From contig CAYHVK010000005.1 of assembly GCA_964360255.1 (NCBI GenBank), positions 62,001-126,000 of the forward strand: a stretch of 64,000 bases of DNA. The letters run 5' to 3'. Position numbers and translations under genes: made by a program. Within the stretch, counting starts at the first letter, position 1. Each line of letters starts with the position of its first letter. This DNA is from CAYHVK01 sp964360255 (GTDB lineage Bacteria > Bdellovibrionota > Bdellovibrionia > Bdellovibrionales > UBA1609). This document shows positions 34,292 through 43,630 of this stretch, piece by piece. The notes beneath the pieces were generated by a model. It saw only the letters and a list, made by a program, of their open reading frames with translations. It was not told the origin of the DNA and made no database searches.

Positions 34292-34628
34292 TTTCTACTA
34301 CCTTTGATGCATCTTCACCGTTGAGAATCGCTTTTAAAACTTGGCTCGGGCGGAAGGTGAGTACGCGGCGAGCGCTGATTTTGATCTGTTCACCAGTTTG
34401 TGGGTTGCGGCCGATGCGCTCGTTTTTAGCGCGCACTAAGAAGTTACCGAATCCTGAGATCTTAACTTTCTCACCATTTTGAAGAGTGTTCTTGAGTTGG
34501 TCGAAAACCATTTCAACAAGTTCTGAGGCTTCTTTCTTAGAAAACCCAATCTTTTGATAAACCTTCTCAACGATATCTGCTTTTGTGACCGTTGATTTTT
34601 CAGTTTTGCTGTCGTTCTCAGCTGCCAT
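34278..34628 (-). CDS. ihfA: Integration host factor alpha / HU-family DNA-binding protein
   Basis: A 116-residue DNA-bending protein of the IHF/HU family. It begins with a polar extension of about 13 residues. The core TVTKADIVEKVYQKIGFSKKEASELV, then GEKVKISGFGNFLVRAKNERIGRNPQTGE and ISARRVLTFRPSQVL match IHF alpha, including the proline-bearing arm RNPQTGE. The acidic C-terminal tail ends ENDDD. AAGGTGG lies five bases before the ATG. The following merR-like gene is a common genomic partner of ihfA. HU cannot be fully excluded but the order and length favour IHF alpha. Confidence 0.85.
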   Translation of the reverse strand: MAAENDSKTEKSTVTKADIVEKVYQKIGFSKKEASELVEMVFDQLKNTLQNGEKVKISGFGNFLVRAKNERIGRNPQTGEQIKISARRVLTFRPSQVLKAILNGEDASKVVENDDD

Positions 34629-34767
34629 GATTCCACCTTATGAGTCAGTCTTTGTCGGCTTACTATTTTAAGGCTACCAATCTCAGCAAAACTTGCAAGG
34701 GTAATGAAATCATTGGCTTGACGCATCGCGATTGAGTTTCGGTGTGAATATGACTTTGGCCGAGGTC

Positions 34768-37515
34768 TCAGCCAACTGAAGCATAGGCAGCCAAAGTTCG
34801 TAGCAAAAGTTCACGATCAATAGGTTTTGTTAAGTGATCACTGAATCCGCTTTCGAGGCAACGCTGACGTTCTTCTTTCATCGCATGAGCTGTAAGGGCA
34901 ATGATCGGCTTAGTGTAGCCGGCCCGACGCAGCTCACGAGTGGCTTCGAAACCATCCATTTGCGGCATCTGCAGATCCATTAAAATTAAGTTGAAATTGC
35001 CGGTCTTCGCCTTTTCGACGCCTTCTCTCCCATCGCTTGCGGTGACTACATCGGCGCCAGCCAGGCGTAAAAGTTTTTTTATCAGGGCCTGATTGTCGGT
35101 GCTGTCATCTACCACTAAGATCTTCATCTTAGCCAAGTCGATCAGTCGGCTCGGCTCAATGAGTGGTAAAACTTTTTGCGCCATAAAATCCGTCCCGAGA
35201 AATAAAATCTTCTCTGACTCTCCAGGGTCAACCGTAATAATAAAAGTGCTGCCCTGACCGAGTTGACTCTCGGCTAAAACTACGTCTCCGCCAAGAGCCT
35301 GTGCCAGTTTTTTCGAGAGAACGAGACCTAATCCGGTGCCACCGAATCGTCTTGTTGTGGAAGGGTCGGCTTGAGTAAATGGAGAGAAGAGCTTGTCGGC
35401 TTGTTTTGGAGCGATGCCCTCACCGGTGTCTTTCACGATAAACGCGAGTTTTGTCACGTCGCCAACGGGAAGAAGCTTAACTTTGACGTCCACTGAACCG
35501 CGCTCAGTGAACTTAATGGCGTTGCCGATAATATTAAATAAAACCTGTCTCAACCTCAGTGGATCAGTATAGATCGAGCTGGGCAAAACTCCTTCAGCGA
35601 CGACAGTCAATTTTATACCTTTTTCGATCGCTTCCAAATTGAGCACGGAGCTGACTTCTTTTAAAACCTCTTCAATAACCGCGTTTATTTTTTCGACTCT
35701 CAGCTTGCCAGCCTCAACTTTAGAAAGATCTAGAATATCATTGATAATATTAGAAAGTAGGCGGCCGTTTCGTTTAATGATTTCAATGCCGCTGGCCCGT
35801 TCGGAAACGGTCATTTCTTGATTGGTTATTAATTCTGAAAAACCTAAAATGGCGCCCAAAGGAGTGCGGATTTCATGACTCATATTTGCGAGGAATGCAC
35901 TTTTAGTTTCGCTGGCGACTTCCGCTGCTTCTTTGGCGGTTTTAAGTTCGGTCTCGATTTCTTTGTATCCGGTGACATCGCTTGCGACCAAGATAAAGCC
36001 GATCACCTGGCCGTCTTTATCGAACTCAGGCACGAAAGTTATATTCAGTACGGCTTCGCGGCTGCCACTTTTAGAAAGCCGCTCGTGGTTTGTCACTTTG
36101 CCGGTAAGAGCCTCGTGAATAAACGGAAAATTGGCCCGATAACCGTCTTCACCTAAGACCTCTTGAAATGAAGCGCCAGTCATTTGTTCGGCGGTACGAG
36201 CAAACCACGCGGCTAAAGCATCGTTGGCGAACAAGAATTTTTCGTTTTGATCGAGTTGCCCAACTAAGATGGGAAGGGCGTTGGCAATCGTACGCAGCTG
36301 ACTCTCGCGTCTTTGCAATTCGTGGGTACGGTCGGCCACGCGTTTTTCTAACTCTTCATTCAGTTTTCTCATGCGCATATCAGCTGCGCGAAGTTCTGTT
36401 ACGTCGCGGGTAACTTTTGAAAAACCCACAAGCTTTTTTTCATTATCATAAAGTGGGGTCAAGACCACGCTGGCCCAAAAAGTTGATCCGTCTCGGCGCA
36501 CGCGCTGAGCTTCGCCTTCGAAATGCCCAGTTGTTGCGGCGGTTTTCATCTCGGTTTCGGCGACGCCGCTGTCCGCATCTTCTTTGCGATAGAATATTGA
36601 AACATGATGACCAATAGCTTCGTTCGCAGTGTAACCGGTAATTCGTTCAGCGCCTCGGTTCCAGGTGCTGATGTAGCCATGTGGATCCAGCATGCAAATG
36701 GCGTAATCTTTCACGGCGTCGACCAGCGCACGAAAACGTTCTTCGCTGCGCAGTAAAACTTCGTCGGTCCATCGCCGTTTTTGCATCCATAGGCGATGTC
36801 CGACCGATCCCACCAACGCTAAACACAGAATTAAAAAAGTGGTGATAATCACGGCCACGGCTAACCCGGAGGTGACTAAAAGATTCTCATCTTGAATTCC
36901 GCCGGCTTCGGCGTGGACGAATGTGGCCGCGATCATCCCGGTGTAATGCATTCCCGAAATGGCGATGCCCATCATAGTAGCGGCGGCCGCCAACTGTAGA
37001 TATCGATCGGTGTTATTACGTAGCTTTAAAGCAATCAAAAGAGCCGCGATTGATGCGGCGAATGCAATCACGATGGATAAAACGACGAGATAAATGTTCC
37101 ACTGAATGGTCGCTGCCATTCGCATTGAATACATTCCGATGTAGTGCATGCCGGCGATAGCGGCGGCCATCGCCACACCGCCCGCTAAGAGTGACCCGGT
37201 TGGGACCGCCGAGCGACTCATGATAAACAGAGCGAGGGCTGAGGCTGCGACCGCCACGACGACCGACAGAATCATCAGCGGTACATCGTAAGCCATATCC
37301 ATTCCTGGCATTTCGAAGGCCAGCATGCCTACGAAATGCATACTCCAAATTCCCACGCCCATGGCCAGAGATCCGCAAGCGAGCCATATTATTTGAGCGT
37401 AGCCTTTCGCTTGAGTCACGCTATGCGCGAGATTTAAACTGACGTAAGATGCGAAAATCGCCACTATTATCGAAAGCGTGACTAGCATTGGATTATACTG
37501 GGTTTCCATAACCAT
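34768..37515 (-). CDS. Hybrid sensor histidine kinase with MHYT sensor
   Basis: A 915-residue membrane kinase. The N-terminal 235 residues form a seven-helix MHYT domain with three MH(F/Y)xGM motifs (MHFVGM at 59, MHYIGM at 123, MHYTGM at 189), proposed to bind copper and sense a gas or redox signal. Two PAS domains follow (about 255-375 and 400-520). The phosphoacceptor His547 is in NMSHEIRTPL, then an ATPase domain with GNAIKFTERG, DTGEGIAP and GGTGLGLVLSKKL. A C-terminal receiver carries Asp847 in LMDLQMPQMDG. Two nearby ATGs leave the exact start open. No response regulator lies next to it, so output probably goes to a phosphotransfer protein elsewhere. Confidence 0.92.
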   Translation of the reverse strand: MVMETQYNPMLVTLSIIVAIFASYVSLNLAHSVTQAKGYAQIIWLACGSLAMGVGIWSMHFVGMLAFEMPGMDMAYDVPLMILSVVVAVAASALALFIMSRSAVPTGSLLAGGVAMAAAIAGMHYIGMYSMRMAATIQWNIYLVVLSIVIAFAASIAALLIALKLRNNTDRYLQLAAAATMMGIAISGMHYTGMIAATFVHAEAGGIQDENLLVTSGLAVAVIITTFLILCLALVGSVGHRLWMQKRRWTDEVLLRSEERFRALVDAVKDYAICMLDPHGYISTWNRGAERITGYTANEAIGHHVSIFYRKEDADSGVAETEMKTAATTGHFEGEAQRVRRDGSTFWASVVLTPLYDNEKKLVGFSKVTRDVTELRAADMRMRKLNEELEKRVADRTHELQRRESQLRTIANALPILVGQLDQNEKFLFANDALAAWFARTAEQMTGASFQEVLGEDGYRANFPFIHEALTGKVTNHERLSKSGSREAVLNITFVPEFDKDGQVIGFILVASDVTGYKEIETELKTAKEAAEVASETKSAFLANMSHEIRTPLGAILGFSELITNQEMTVSERASGIEIIKRNGRLLSNIINDILDLSKVEAGKLRVEKINAVIEEVLKEVSSVLNLEAIEKGIKLTVVAEGVLPSSIYTDPLRLRQVLFNIIGNAIKFTERGSVDVKVKLLPVGDVTKLAFIVKDTGEGIAPKQADKLFSPFTQADPSTTRRFGGTGLGLVLSKKLAQALGGDVVLAESQLGQGSTFIITVDPGESEKILFLGTDFMAQKVLPLIEPSRLIDLAKMKILVVDDSTDNQALIKKLLRLAGADVVTASDGREGVEKAKTGNFNLILMDLQMPQMDGFEATRELRRAGYTKPIIALTAHAMKEERQRCLESGFSDHLTKPIDRELLLRTLAAYASVG

Positions 37516-37672
37516 AATGTATTTAGTCGTATCATAATTTAGCTAAGATGAAAGACTATTGAGAGAGCTAGTCGCTGCGTCATTAACTAGCATCTTTCGC
37601 TTGAGTTTAAATAAGCCTCAGTTCATCATTTTTAGTCCTGCAAAAAATAAATGCATCCTGAGGAGGATATTA

Positions 37673-38302
37673 ATGAAATCAATTTTAATCGGTTTAACAC
37701 TGACACTTTCGTCAATTGCTTTTGCTGCGCCAACAACTATGACTGTTGATACAGCGGCTAGCGAAGTGAACTGGACAGGCTCAAAAGTGATAGGTGCAAG
37801 TCATAATGGTCATATTAAAATGTCATCAGGTTCAGTTCAGATGGATGGTAAGAAATTATTGGGGGGCGAGTTTGTTATCGATATGAATTCGATCAACAAC
37901 GTAGATCTAGCTGGCTCAGCAAAAGACAAAGCGAAGCTTGAGGGGCACTTGAAGTCTGATGATTTCTTTGGCGTTGCCAAGCACCCAACAGCGACTTTTA
38001 AAATCACTTCTGCAAAAGAAAATAAAGACAAAAAGAAAGCTCACACACATGATGTAACGGGCGACCTGACTATTAAGGGCATCACTAAGTCTGTGACTGT
38101 TCCGGCGACTATTAAGACTGAAAAAGACATGGCAACTGCCACTGCGTCTTTCGATATCGATCGTACATTGTTCGATGTTAAATTCGGATCTAAGAATTTC
38201 TTTGAAAATCTAGCTGGTGACCGCGTTATTAATAACAATATTAAAATGGATGTTAAATTGGTAGCTAAGACAGCTACGACTCCAGCACCTGCTAAAAAGT
38301 AA
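37673..38302 (+). CDS. YceI-family periplasmic lipid-binding protein
   Basis: A 209-residue exported YceI-like protein. AGGAGG six bases upstream sets the ATG at 37673, giving a clean signal peptide (cleavage near AFA-AP); in-frame codons to 37559 are not needed. YceI signatures include the opening VDTAASEVNWTGSKVIGASHNG, GGEFVIDMNSI, LKSDDFFGVAKHPTATFKITS, GDLTIKGITKSVTVPA and RTLFDVKFGS. The lipocalin-like barrel binds polyisoprenoid or other lipids in the periplasm. A short Ala/Pro/Lys tail follows. It ends four bases from the convergent hypothetical gene. Confidence 0.92.
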   Translation: MKSILIGLTLTLSSIAFAAPTTMTVDTAASEVNWTGSKVIGASHNGHIKMSSGSVQMDGKKLLGGEFVIDMNSINNVDLAGSAKDKAKLEGHLKSDDFFGVAKHPTATFKITSAKENKDKKKAHTHDVTGDLTIKGITKSVTVPATIKTEKDMATATASFDIDRTLFDVKFGSKNFFENLAGDRVINNNIKMDVKLVAKTATTPAPAKK

Positions 38303-38306
38303 TCTC

Positions 38307-38723
38307 TTATTTTGCGGGAGCCTGCGCCGCCGGTATCTGGCTGCTCAGCTCTCGCAAAGCTTTCAGTTCTTCAGCTGAAAATTCTGAATTCGCAAACCCG
38401 GCCGGGTCTTTTTGTGCTCTCTCTAGAACTTCTTTCATTTTTGCTGGGTCCCCATTATATTTCTGCACCAGTTTTTCAAAAACTTTGGCAGAGAGTTCGT
38501 AAATACTTTGGGTGCCAGCTTCAGAACCCCCCACTTTATGAGCAAAAGCGTCGGCTTGTTGGGCTTTAGCATCAGTTTTATTATAGGCGTCTCTTTGTTT
38601 CTTATCTTTAAGAAGAGAATTGGTCTTCTCGAGAGCTTCTTTACTGGCAGCATCAAGTTCAGCAGAAGCGGTAAAAGAGAGACTTAAAGATAGAAAAATC
38701 AAAGCAAGTGGTGTGTATTTCAT
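38307..38723 (-). CDS. Small secreted helical protein, unknown function
   Basis: A 138-residue protein with a signal peptide (KYTPLALIFLSLSLSFTASA, cleavage near residue 21). The mature part is highly helical and Lys/Ala/Glu-rich (AYNKTDAKAQQADAFAHKVGG, KMKEVLERAQKDPAGFANSEF), with a GTQSIYELSAKVFEKLVQKYNGD-type amphipathic segment. I recognise no family. I placed the start at the ATG at 38723 because the upstream in-frame codons (to 38801) give no signal. It converges on the YceI gene with four bases between. Confidence 0.6.
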   Translation of the reverse strand: MKYTPLALIFLSLSLSFTASAELDAASKEALEKTNSLLKDKKQRDAYNKTDAKAQQADAFAHKVGGSEAGTQSIYELSAKVFEKLVQKYNGDPAKMKEVLERAQKDPAGFANSEFSAEELKALRELSSQIPAAQAPAK

Positions 38724-38881
38724 AGATATATTTTCGCAGAAATTCGCTGAAATACGCAAGGGGAGCCAGGTCCAGCTGGCCTCAGGCAGGGTTTTTGCCA
38801 CTTAAAATGATTGTTAAAAACGAAGAATCTCATTCTGAGATTTGACTTGATTATTGATCTATAAACTTCAAGAATGGCGCC

Positions 38882-39829
38882 ATGAACATACATACTGTTT
38901 CTGTTGTCGATACATGGTTGTGGCCGGCTTTCATTGGCGCGGTCTTATTCTTACTTTTCCTCGATCTTTTTGTTCTCCATCGAAAAGACGAAGTGATGTC
39001 GCAAAAGCAAGCCCTCGGCTGGAGTGCGTTTTGGATATCACTCTCACTTTTATTTACCGGTTGGTTCACCTTTCAGTATGGCACAGCGCTCGGCACGCAA
39101 TTTTTAACAGGTTATTTGGTTGAGCAATCACTTAGTATCGATAATCTTTTTGTTATTCTTTTGATCTTTCAATCTCTCAAAATTCCACAAGCCAATCAGC
39201 ACCGAGTGCTTTTTTGGGGTATTCTCGGAGCCATTGTTTTTCGCGGTATTTTAATCGTTATTGGGGTGGATCTTATTCACCGCTTCGATTGGCTCATGTA
39301 TGTTTTTGGCGGTATTTTAATAGCCACGGGTGCGAAGCTTTTCTTCGGCTCGGATGAAAGCCAAGACGTTAATGATTCATTTGCAGTACGTATCGCACGT
39401 AAATTTTTACCGCTCACGAAACATTTTCACGGCAATCATTTTTGGGCTCGTGAAAACGGTGTACTGGTTGCGACCCCGCTTTTCTTAGCTCTCATTGTTA
39501 TCGAGCTCAGTGATATTATCTTTGCGGTGGATTCAATTCCGGCTGTTTTAGCCATTACTAAAGATGCTTTCGTGGCCTTTGGCTCTAACATTCTCGCCAT
39601 ATTGGGCCTACGCTCCCTTTACTTTGTCATCGCTGAGTGGGTGAGCAAACTCAAGTACTTAAAGCCGGGTTTGGCGGTTATTCTCTGCTTTATTGGTGGC
39701 AAAATGCTTGTTTCTAACTTTTACCATGTGCCAAGTTGGGTATCGCTATTAGTTATTATTGGCGTTCTGACTACAGCTGGTTTAACTTCATGGTATGTGG
39801 CACGACAGGAAGAACGAAAAGCAAAATAA
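38882..39829 (+). CDS. TerC/Alx-family membrane protein
   Basis: A 315-residue polytopic membrane protein with about nine hydrophobic helices. It contains the TerC signatures EQSLSIDNLFVILLIF with the conserved Asp, and IELSDIIFAVDSIPAVLAITKD, followed by FGSNILAILGLRSLYF. Alx and TerC relatives export manganese or load exported metalloproteins with metal and respond to alkaline pH or metal stress. Only 80 bases separate it from the previous divergent gene, too short for a full yybP-ykoY manganese riboswitch, and I see no such structure. The ABC exporter gene starts 24 bases downstream and may be co-transcribed. Confidence 0.92.
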   Translation: MNIHTVSVVDTWLWPAFIGAVLFLLFLDLFVLHRKDEVMSQKQALGWSAFWISLSLLFTGWFTFQYGTALGTQFLTGYLVEQSLSIDNLFVILLIFQSLKIPQANQHRVLFWGILGAIVFRGILIVIGVDLIHRFDWLMYVFGGILIATGAKLFFGSDESQDVNDSFAVRIARKFLPLTKHFHGNHFWARENGVLVATPLFLALIVIELSDIIFAVDSIPAVLAITKDAFVAFGSNILAILGLRSLYFVIAEWVSKLKYLKPGLAVILCFIGGKMLVSNFYHVPSWVSLLVIIGVLTTAGLTSWYVARQEERKAK

Positions 39830-39853
39830 GAGCGCGAGCACCAAAGGCTACTC

Positions 39854-41575
39854 ATGCTAGCCATTTGGAAAAAGCTCTGGCCCGAAATTCGTGAGTATAA
39901 AAAGCAATTCATTTTTATTTTACTTCTTGGCGTTCTAACAGACGCCTTTCAGGTTGTGATACCTGAACTTCTTGGTCGCCTCGTCAATGCTTGGGAGATT
40001 AAAGATGAGCGTTTAGCTTATATTATCCCTCCTTTCTTTGCCGTGCTTTGGCTCTTCTCAAGTATTGCCCGCTACTATCACAGCTATTTGCTCAAATATA
40101 CAGCCGACCGCATTTCACTCAGTCAGCGGCGTAAGCTTATGAATAAATACCTGTCTTTGAATATTTCCTTCTTTCAAGACTTCGAGCGGGGTTCGGGGGG
40201 ATTGATCTCACGCATGCTCAATGATCTGGCGGTGATTTTAAATGGTCTGCATAAAGTAGCAGATATGGTGCGCGCGCCCTTTATGGTGACCGCGATGATC
40301 ACATACCTTTTGTATCTTGAGTGGCGTTTGACGCTTTTTGTATTGATTGCGCTGCCGATCGTGACATTTGTCATGCGCAAAATAGCCAAGAGTTTGCGTA
40401 AACACTCCCACCGTAACCAAGAAGCCATGGAAGACCTCACACGCACTTTAAAAGAGAGTCTCGATGGCACAAAAGTGGTTCAGTCTTTTTTGCTTGAAGA
40501 AGAGATTCGCCAGAAATTCAACCGCCAAGCCAATCACTTTTTGCAAACTCGCACAAAAATTATCAGCCGTGAAGAGGCGGCTGGCCCCATTGCTGAAACT
40601 CTGACAATGATTTTTGTCAGCTTTATGCTTTTGTATATCAGCCATTTAGTTTTCAGCGCTTCGTTTACGACGGGTCAGTTCTTAAGCTTTATGACCGCCA
40701 TTGCCATGCTTCAGGATTCTATTCGTAAGCTGCAAGATGGTTATATAAAAGTGCAGCAAGCCGTGGTGGGACTTGATCGTTTCAACGCTATTATGGAAAC
40801 CGACTCTCCGCTCAAATCACCGGCTCATCCGGTTCCGTTCCCTGCGGACTGGAAAGAAATTGAATTCCGTAACGTTTCTTTTGCTTATCTCAATGAGCTT
40901 GTTCTTAAAAATGTAAGTGTGAAGATTAAACGCAATGAAAAGATCGCCTTAGTAGGCTCAAGCGGGAGCGGTAAGTCGACCTTGGTGAATTTGCTCCAGC
41001 GCTTTTTCGACCCGACGTCAGGACAAATTCTATTAGATGGCGTGGCCATTGATCAATTTGCCTTGCATGATTTGCGTAAGAATATTGCTTTAGTGACTCA
41101 AGATGTTTTCTTGTTCAACGACAGCATTCAGAAAAATATCCAAATGGGTAATCTTGAGGCTCCGCTTGAAAAAGTGATCGCCGCTGCTAAATCAGCCAAT
41201 GCCGAAGGCTTTATTCAGCAAACGCCTGAAGGTTATAATACCAACGTGGGCGATTTTGGTGGACGCATGTCAGGTGGTGAGAAGCAGAGAATCTCAATTG
41301 CTCGGGCTATTTTGAAAGATGCTCCAATTCTTGTTCTTGATGAAGCTACAAGCGCTCTTGATTCTGAAAGCGAACAAGAAGTGCAGAAGGGGCTACAGAG
41401 TCTACTTCAGGGCCGTACCGCTTTTGTTATTGCCCATCGCTTATCTACCGTGGCTAGTGCCGACCGTATTCTCGTTATGAAAAAAGGCGAGATTGTCGAA
41501 GAGGGCACGCACAATCAACTCGTTGAGAAAAAAGGCGAGTACTACAAATTCTCGCAAATGCAGAATCTTGATTAA
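39854..41575 (+). CDS. ABC exporter, MsbA-like half-transporter
   Basis: A 573-residue fused exporter: six membrane helices (residues about 15-300) then an ATP-binding domain. The ATPase has Walker A VGSSGSGKST, Q-loop VTQDVFLFN, signature MSGGEKQRISIARAIL, Walker B ILVLDEATS, and the H-loop IAHRLSTV. Works as a homodimer or heterodimer, exporting lipid A precursors, other lipids or drugs; sequence alone cannot tell which. It lies just after a terC-like gene and converges on a glycosyltransferase gene, with a gene-end repeat filling the spacer. The start ATG is preceded by AAGG. Confidence 0.9.
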   Translation: MLAIWKKLWPEIREYKKQFIFILLLGVLTDAFQVVIPELLGRLVNAWEIKDERLAYIIPPFFAVLWLFSSIARYYHSYLLKYTADRISLSQRRKLMNKYLSLNISFFQDFERGSGGLISRMLNDLAVILNGLHKVADMVRAPFMVTAMITYLLYLEWRLTLFVLIALPIVTFVMRKIAKSLRKHSHRNQEAMEDLTRTLKESLDGTKVVQSFLLEEEIRQKFNRQANHFLQTRTKIISREEAAGPIAETLTMIFVSFMLLYISHLVFSASFTTGQFLSFMTAIAMLQDSIRKLQDGYIKVQQAVVGLDRFNAIMETDSPLKSPAHPVPFPADWKEIEFRNVSFAYLNELVLKNVSVKIKRNEKIALVGSSGSGKSTLVNLLQRFFDPTSGQILLDGVAIDQFALHDLRKNIALVTQDVFLFNDSIQKNIQMGNLEAPLEKVIAAAKSANAEGFIQQTPEGYNTNVGDFGGRMSGGEKQRISIARAILKDAPILVLDEATSALDSESEQEVQKGLQSLLQGRTAFVIAHRLSTVASADRILVMKKGEIVEEGTHNQLVEKKGEYYKFSQMQNLD

Positions 41576-41589
41576 CCGGGCACCTTTTA
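41572..41589. repeat. Short gene-end repeat, copy 2
   Basis: Identical over 18 bases to the repeat at 1055-1072. Here it contains both the TAA of the ABC exporter gene and the reverse-complement stop of the glycosyltransferase gene. The position relative to both stops is nearly the same as in copy 1, which is striking. Confidence 0.6.
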
Positions 41590-42657
41590 GAGGGCTTTAA
41601 AGTAGCTGATCAATTTTTCAGCCACCTTCACTTCATTAAACTGATCTTGAATCAATTTGTAAGCGGCTTGGCCCACTTGCAGGCGTAAGCTCGAATTGGC
41701 TTTAAGTTTTAAAACCGCATCAGCGATCTCTTGGGGAGAGGTGCCGATAGTGATGATGTCTCGCCCGGGAGTGAAAACTTCACGGAGAGCTTCATTATCT
41801 TTTGTCAGGATGGGCTTAGCGCAAGCGGCGTAGTGATAGATCTTATTCGGGATCACCAAATCGGCTTTCGCTGTTTCACCAAAGATTCCGAGTGCTAAAT
41901 CAAAACCATTAATATAACCCGGGAGTTCAGTTTGTTTTGCCCAACCCGGCATTGAGATACGCACGAGGCCGTGATTGCGCACAAATTCTTTAGCTTTTTC
42001 AAATTCAAAACCTGATCCTACCATTTCAAATTCAATTTCAGTGTGATCGCGCAGCAGTTTTGCGGCTTCAAGAATGCGGCCCACACCTTGAAGAGGAATA
42101 AACCCGCCATAAAAACCAACTTTAAAAACTTTAGAATCACCTGACGTCACAGGAGCCTGTTCAGCTTCCATTCGAGCGGCCGGAAAATACTCGTCGAAAT
42201 TGTTACCTATATATAGAGGTGCCATTTTCTCGCGCGGAACTTTAAAGGTTTGATGAAAATATTCTAAATGGGCTTTGGTATCAGTCACGACAAAGTCAGC
42301 GGCGGCTAATGACCACTTATCACGATAGAAATTGCGCCAAGCTGAAAGGCCAAAAGCTGAAACCAATTTATAATCATGCACCTTAGTGAGATAACGTGAA
42401 ACTAACGGGTCAAAAATTAATTTTTTGCCAGCGGCCTTCGTATAACCTTTAACCAAACCCACTTCACGATGAGTGAATGAAGGCAAATAAACAAAATCCG
42501 CTTCGGATACACGAAGCTTTAATAAGCCCCGGTCGGCTTGGCTCTTTTTCTTAAATGGATATTCGATAACTTCGTGCCCGAGTTTTTTTAAGCCTGCTAT
42601 CAGAATTTTATTTCGGTTGTAGTCAGGCTCATAACTGCCGGTGAAAAGTATTTTCAT
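41587..42657 (-). CDS. Glycosyltransferase, GT4-like
   Basis: A 356-residue GT-B-fold protein. It has LFTGSYEPDYNRNKIL at the start, the acceptor-domain segment LVVTDTKAHLEYF, and a donor domain with KVGFYGGFIPLQGVGRILEAAKLL, FEMVGSGFEFEKA, MPGWAKQTELPGYINGFDLALGIFGE and a C-terminal segment that includes VIPNKIYHYAACAKPILTKDN, a typical GT4 nucleotide-sugar-binding Glu/Lys pattern. It probably transfers a sugar to an LPS, lipid or capsule acceptor; the substrate is unknown. The ATG overlaps the stop of corA (ATGA), so the two are coupled despite unrelated functions. It ends next to the gene-end repeat. Confidence 0.8.
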   Translation of the reverse strand: MKILFTGSYEPDYNRNKILIAGLKKLGHEVIEYPFKKKSQADRGLLKLRVSEADFVYLPSFTHREVGLVKGYTKAAGKKLIFDPLVSRYLTKVHDYKLVSAFGLSAWRNFYRDKWSLAAADFVVTDTKAHLEYFHQTFKVPREKMAPLYIGNNFDEYFPAARMEAEQAPVTSGDSKVFKVGFYGGFIPLQGVGRILEAAKLLRDHTEIEFEMVGSGFEFEKAKEFVRNHGLVRISMPGWAKQTELPGYINGFDLALGIFGETAKADLVIPNKIYHYAACAKPILTKDNEALREVFTPGRDIITIGTSPQEIADAVLKLKANSSLRLQVGQAAYKLIQDQFNEVKVAEKLISYFKAL

Positions 42658-43619
42658 GACTCAATATCACGGCGGTGAAGCCACCCTTTTTTGTGGAACC
42701 AGAAGAAGAAAGAAACCGAGATGATAGCCATCGTGCCTAATACGATTGGGTAGCCATGCTCAGTGTGAAGCTCGGGCATATACTCAAAGTTCATGCCATA
42801 AAGGCCCGTTAAGAAATTCAAAGGTAGAAAGAAGATTGAAAAGATTGTTAAGACACGCACGACTTCATTAGTTCGATGAGAAGCCTCATTGGTTTTCTGC
42901 GATGACAATGAAATATGAAGAGTCAGCAAGCTGTTCACATTTTCAAGCAACTCATCTGCATAAAAGAAAAGACCGTCGAGGGTTTCTCGCAAGTCTTGAT
43001 GGAACGGAGTCTCACCGCGATCGCCCGCAGCTGAGAGCTTAGTTAAAACATCCTGGGAGTAGCGGAGGATTCGCTTAAATACAAAAGATCGGCGCTTGAG
43101 AAAATAACCGTCTTGTAAGTGAAAGGGTTTAGCGCCTTGAGCACTGAAAATACTCATCTCAAAGGCTTCAAGATTGTCTAAGGCATCATCAATGGGCTTC
43201 TCGAAGGTGAGAAAGCCTTCTTTTAAAAAATCACTGAGCACGGTGCCGGCTGTATTCAAATCGCCTGATTCAACGAGCAGACGCCATTTTTCGCGGAGAG
43301 TTTTTATAAATGGCTGATCTTTACGGTGAATGGTAATTAAAAATTTATCGCTTGAGAAAAAAGCCACTTTTCGAGTGAGCTCTTGAACGGTATCGCATTC
43401 GCCAGACGAGCCTTGATCGTAAGTGCGAATGATAAAGAAATTGTGATTGTTGATACGTTCAAATTTAGGAAGGTGATCTGGATCCAAACAGTCCTTCACC
43501 GACGAAGGGTGAAGGCCGTATTGCTTGGCTAAAGAGTCGAGTTCTTTTTTAGTGGGGTTGACGACATCAAGCCACTGAAACTGATCTGGAAAAGTTAAAA
43601 GAAACGACTCTCCTGCCAT
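42654..43619 (-). CDS. corA: CorA-like divalent cation transporter
   Basis: A 321-residue CorA-type channel for Mg2+ (or Co2+/Ni2+). The C-terminal two-helix membrane part has the diagnostic YGMNFEYMPEL loop (GMN motif) after LTIFSIFFLPLNFLTGL. The N-terminal cytoplasmic domain has DPDHLPKFERINNHNFFIIRTYD, typical of the family. The periplasmic ending SFFFWFHKKGWLHRRD is basic as usual. The stop overlaps the glycosyltransferase ATG. No regulatory leader such as an M-box can be seen in the 11 bases between its start and the porin stop, so it may share the porin transcript or have a promoter inside the porin gene. Confidence 0.93.
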   Translation of the reverse strand: MAGESFLLTFPDQFQWLDVVNPTKKELDSLAKQYGLHPSSVKDCLDPDHLPKFERINNHNFFIIRTYDQGSSGECDTVQELTRKVAFFSSDKFLITIHRKDQPFIKTLREKWRLLVESGDLNTAGTVLSDFLKEGFLTFEKPIDDALDNLEAFEMSIFSAQGAKPFHLQDGYFLKRRSFVFKRILRYSQDVLTKLSAAGDRGETPFHQDLRETLDGLFFYADELLENVNSLLTLHISLSSQKTNEASHRTNEVVRVLTIFSIFFLPLNFLTGLYGMNFEYMPELHTEHGYPIVLGTMAIISVSFFFWFHKKGWLHRRDIES

Positions 43620-43630
43620 ATGGGCTAATA

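Noticed and set aside
34768..37515. Several open frames on the plus strand opposite the hybrid kinase
   Set aside because: They lack ribosome sites and family motifs, and are antisense shadows of a clearly coding gene.
38802..38881. Manganese (yybP-ykoY) riboswitch before the TerC-like gene
   Set aside because: Only 80 bases are available and no conserved two-helix aptamer pattern is visible.
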